Source of the DNA: Acerihabitans sp047324305
GTDB lineage: Bacteria; Pseudomonadota; Gammaproteobacteria; Enterobacterales; Enterobacteriaceae
Reading direction: 5' to 3'
Assembly (NCBI RefSeq): GCF_047324305.1
Contig: NZ_CP178740.1
Location: 2,728,001 to 2,792,000, forward strand
Length of the DNA: 64,000 nucleotides
In this document: positions 61,701-64,000 of the stretch, one piece after another
How positions within the stretch are numbered: the first letter of the stretch is position 1
How the letters are laid out: the number at the start of each line of letters is the position of its first letter
Translations under genes and position numbers: made by a program
The notes under the pieces: generated by a model
What the model was told of the DNA's origin: nothing
Databases searched by the model: none
The model's input: the letters and a program-made list of their open reading frames with translations, nothing else

Positions 61701-63134
61701 CTACTCGTTGTCATCGGTATAGCGTACGGCTTTATAGGTCGGATGCATCAGGTTTTCCAGCGAAAAGATGTCATCCAGCTCGGCCGGCGTCAGCAACCCG
61801 CGCTCCAGCACCACCTCACGCACGCTTTTACCGGTTTCGGCACAGATTTTACCGACGATATCGCCGTTATGGTGGCCGATAAACGGGTTGAGGTAGGTGA
61901 TGATGCCGATGGAGTTGAACACATAAGCTTCGCATACCGCCCGATTGGCGGTAATGCCGTTAATGCATTTATCCAGCAGGTTAAAGCAGGCGTTGGTCAG
62001 GATATGCACCGATTCAAACATCGCCTGCCCGATAACCGGCTCCATCACGTTCAGCTGCAACTGACCGGCTTCGGCCGCCATGGTAATGCAGGTATCGTTG
62101 CCGATAACCTTGAAGCACACCTGGTTGACCACCTCCGGCACCACCGGATTGACCTTGGCCGGCATGATGGACGAGCCCGCCTGCAGCTGCGGCAGGTTGA
62201 TTTCGTTAAGACCGGTGCGCGGACCGGAGGACAACAGCCTGAGATCGTTACAGATCTTGGAAAGTTTTACCGCCAGGCGCTTTAACGCGCTGTGTACCAT
62301 GACATAAGCGCCGCAGTCGGAGGTCGCCTCGATAAGATCTTCCGCCGGCAGCAAGGGCAGGTTGCTGATTTCCGCCAGTTTCTGCACCGCCAGCGCCTGG
62401 TAGCCGTCGGGCGTGTTCAGCCGGGTGCCGATGGCGGTGGCGCCCAGGTTCACTTCCAACAGCAGCTCGGCGGTGCGCAGCAGGTTTTTATTTTCTTCTT
62501 TCAGCAGCACGGTAAAGGCATGGAATTCCTGGCCGAGGGTCATCGGCACGGCATCCTGCAGCTGGGTGCGGCCCATTTTCAGGATAGTGGCGAATTCCTG
62601 CGCCTTGCGCTCGAACCCTTCTCCCAGCTGGCCCACCGCCTCGACCAGCTTGAGGATGGAAATATAGACCGCGATACGAAAGCCGGTAGGGTAGACATCG
62701 TTGGTCGACTGGCATTTATTCAGGTGATCGTTGGGGTTAAGGTATTGGTATTCCCCCTTTTGATGGCCCATCAGCTCCAGGCCGAGATTCGCCAGCACCT
62801 CATTGGTATTCATGTTCACCGACGTGCCGGCGCCGCCCTGGAAAACGTCGATGGGAAACTGATCCAGGCAGCGGCCTTTATCCAGTACTTCGTCACAGGC
62901 GGCGACTATCGTATCGGCAATGGCGCGCGGCAGGGTATGCAGCTCCTTGTTGGCCAGCGCGGCCGCCTTTTTCACCATCACCATGCCGCGAACGAATTCG
63001 GGAATGTCGCTGATTTTGGTATTGCTGATATAGAAGTTTTCAATGGCGCGCAGCGTGTGGATGCCATAATAAGCTTCAGAAGGAACTTCACGTGTTCCCA
63101 ACAGGTCTTCTTCTATACGAATGGTATTCGCCAT
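61701..63134 (-). CDS. aspA: AspA, aspartate ammonia-lyase
   Basis: This 477-residue cytoplasmic enzyme turns L-aspartate into fumarate and ammonia, feeding anaerobic fumarate respiration. The fumarase/aspartase signature GSSIMPAKVNP is present, with the catalytic serine in the flexible loop. The N-terminal IRIEEDLLGTREVP and the substrate-binding QGGAGTSVNMNTNEV are intact. Length is close to E. coli AspA. AAGGAAG lies ahead of the ATG. A leader hairpin lies at 63172-63207. The next gene downstream is cutA, with dcuA missing. Confidence 0.97.
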   Translation of the reverse strand: MANTIRIEEDLLGTREVPSEAYYGIHTLRAIENFYISNTKISDIPEFVRGMVMVKKAAALANKELHTLPRAIADTIVAACDEVLDKGRCLDQFPIDVFQGGAGTSVNMNTNEVLANLGLELMGHQKGEYQYLNPNDHLNKCQSTNDVYPTGFRIAVYISILKLVEAVGQLGEGFERKAQEFATILKMGRTQLQDAVPMTLGQEFHAFTVLLKEENKNLLRTAELLLEVNLGATAIGTRLNTPDGYQALAVQKLAEISNLPLLPAEDLIEATSDCGAYVMVHSALKRLAVKLSKICNDLRLLSSGPRTGLNEINLPQLQAGSSIMPAKVNPVVPEVVNQVCFKVIGNDTCITMAAEAGQLQLNVMEPVIGQAMFESVHILTNACFNLLDKCINGITANRAVCEAYVFNSIGIITYLNPFIGHHNGDIVGKICAETGKSVREVVLERGLLTPAELDDIFSLENLMHPTYKAVRYTDDNE

Positions 63135-63501
63135 GAGTACTTCCTTAATAAGCGATGTTTTTAACGATTGACGCTGGATAATTTCAGATTAATTTTATTA
63201 TCCAGCGCGTTGCACTGACAATGCACTTGTGCTCATCATTATATGCTGCTTAAACACTGACGCTATTAAGTTGATCACGATTATCTAACAGAATTATTTT
63301 AATGGCTTGCCATTCGTCCGGCCTGGGTGCCGGCAGGGCGCGCGGCAAGTCCGCGTGATGTAAAGTGCGGTAAATAACCCGCGCCGACACCCGCGCTTCA
63401 GGATACCATAACCACAGGCACGTTTTTGTCATCAGCCCGCCGCCGTCCGCCAGCATCCAATGAGGCGCCCGCGCCGGGCCAGTCAACCCAAGGAGAATTC
63501 G
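63135..63501. other. Divergent aspA-fxsA control region
   Basis: This stretch separates the divergent aspA and fxsA genes, as in E. coli. Besides the aspA leader dyad it contains TTGATCACGATTATC near 63271, which is only a half-match to an FNR box. I find no second gene with a convincing ribosome site in it. Confidence 0.4.
63172..63207 (-). promoter_or_regulatory. Perfect inverted repeat in the aspA leader
   Basis: CGCTGGATAAT (63172-63182) pairs exactly with ATTATCCAGCG (63197-63207) around a 14-base loop. It lies about 40-75 bases ahead of the aspA start, so it could be an RNA hairpin in the leader or a protein-binding dyad. I see no T-run, so termination seems unlikely. Confidence 0.65.
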
Positions 63502-63978
63502 GTGCGTTGGATACCCTTATTACTGATATTTCTCGTGGCCTATATAGAGATCACGATTTTTATACAAGTCGCGCATGTCATCGGCGTGCTTTTTACGCTG
63601 CTGCTGATTGTGCTGACCTCGTTTATCGGCGTGTCGCTGGTGCGTACCCAGGGGCTGAAGATCCTGGGCCAGATGCAGATCAAGATGGCCAACGGCGAAA
63701 GCCCGGCCGCTGAAATGATCAAAAGCGTCTCCATCCTGCTGGCGGGATTTCTGCTGCTGTTGCCCGGCTTTTTTACCGATTTTCTCGGCCTGTTGCTGTT
63801 GCTGCCGCCGGTGCAGAATTCACTGACCCTGAAACTGCTGCCCCACCTGCGGTTCCAGCGCGGCGCGGCCGGCGGTTTTGCCTCCCATGATGCGGGCGGC
63901 GATACCTTCGAGGGCGAGTACAAACGTAAGGATATTCCGCGCGACGCCATCGAACACCGGCCCGAAGATGATAAATAG
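63502..63978 (+). CDS. fxsA: FxsA, membrane protein (suppressor of F exclusion of T7)
   Basis: This 158-residue protein has an opening VRWIPLLLIFLVAYIEITIF, a second hydrophobic pair at residues 22-45, a third at 75-100 with GFLLLLPGFFTDFLG, and a polar glycine-rich tail. It matches E. coli FxsA closely, including VQNSLTLKLLPHLRF. The start is the GTG at 63502, with AAGGAG upstream; an earlier in-frame ATG at 63460 lacks a ribosome site. FxsA overproduction relieves exclusion of phage T7 by F; its normal role is unclear. Confidence 0.93.
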   Translation: MRWIPLLLIFLVAYIEITIFIQVAHVIGVLFTLLLIVLTSFIGVSLVRTQGLKILGQMQIKMANGESPAAEMIKSVSILLAGFLLLLPGFFTDFLGLLLLLPPVQNSLTLKLLPHLRFQRGAAGGFASHDAGGDTFEGEYKRKDIPRDAIEHRPEDDK

Positions 63979-64000
63979 ATGTTAATTTTTTTGGCGCAGG

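Noticed and set aside
63265..63280. An FNR box ahead of aspA
   Set aside because: Only the left half of the motif matches; the right half has mismatches in key positions.
63250..63486. A 78-codon frame on the - strand between aspA and fxsA
   Set aside because: It overlaps the fxsA leader, has no clear ribosome site, and E. coli has no gene there; I cannot support it.

Overview
The window reads as the chromosome of a gamma-proteobacterium of the order Enterobacterales. The core genes yajD, yohD, rspR, alkB, the aspA-cutA-dsbD-yjdC block, fxsA and tRNA-Phe all match enterobacterial proteins or gene order that I recognise from memory. The G+C-rich codon use, the SPI-1/Ysa-like secretion system and several decayed genes would fit a Sodalis-like or Pectobacteriaceae-like lineage. 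That placement is inference.

Region 1 (1-21629) is a nearly complete type III secretion locus of the Inv-Mxi-Spa (SPI-1/Ysa) family, all on the + strand. It starts in the last codons of the secretin gene invG. It continues through the gatekeeper invE, export gate invA, chaperone invB, ATPase invC, stalk invI, ruler invJ, sorting platform spaO (with an internal second start) and export apparatus spaPQRS. Next come the translocon chaperone sicA, translocators sipBCD, effector sipA, acyl carrier protein iacP, and the basal body and needle genes prgHIJK-orgAB. Most genes overlap or lie a few bases apart. The exceptions are spaS-sicA, iacP-prgH and prgI-prgJ, where separate promoters or processing are likely.

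Region 2 (21.7-34.6 kb) is mostly ordinary chromosome: a lipoprotein, the GntR-type regulator rspR, yajD, yohD, a secreted lactonase-like propeller, a TetR regulator with a palindromic operator beside a DUF3313 lipoprotein, a 23-residue lipoprotein, a TraF-like outer membrane protein, alkB, a DHA2-type exporter, and a three-gene cluster of two DUF2382 proteins plus a membrane protein.

Region 3 (34.8-48.8 kb) is an accessory block of small redox and detoxification genes, many paired with a regulator: SDRs, glutathione S-transferases, a VOC protein, a peroxiredoxin, an enoyl-CoA hydratase-like protein, two AraC and two LysR regulators and an MFS pump. It also holds a BigR/YgaV-type persulfide-sensor operon with two YeeE/YedE-type sulfur transport subunits.

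Region 4 (49.2-58.7 kb) holds decayed IS110 and IS66 transposase pieces, an HscC-type Hsp70 gene overlapping its J-like partner, and a second accessory block (SDR, LysR, isochorismatase-like hydrolase, pirin). That block is flanked by copies of an approximately 166-bp hairpin-rich repeat. Each copy carries the 3' end of tRNA-Phe and a terminator, much like the RtT repeats behind tyrT in E. coli. This suggests insertion next to tRNA-Phe, at the E. coli pheU position. Region 5 (58.7-64 kb) is conserved core: tRNA-Phe, yjdC, dsbD, cutA, aspA and divergent fxsA, with dcuA missing between aspA and cutA.
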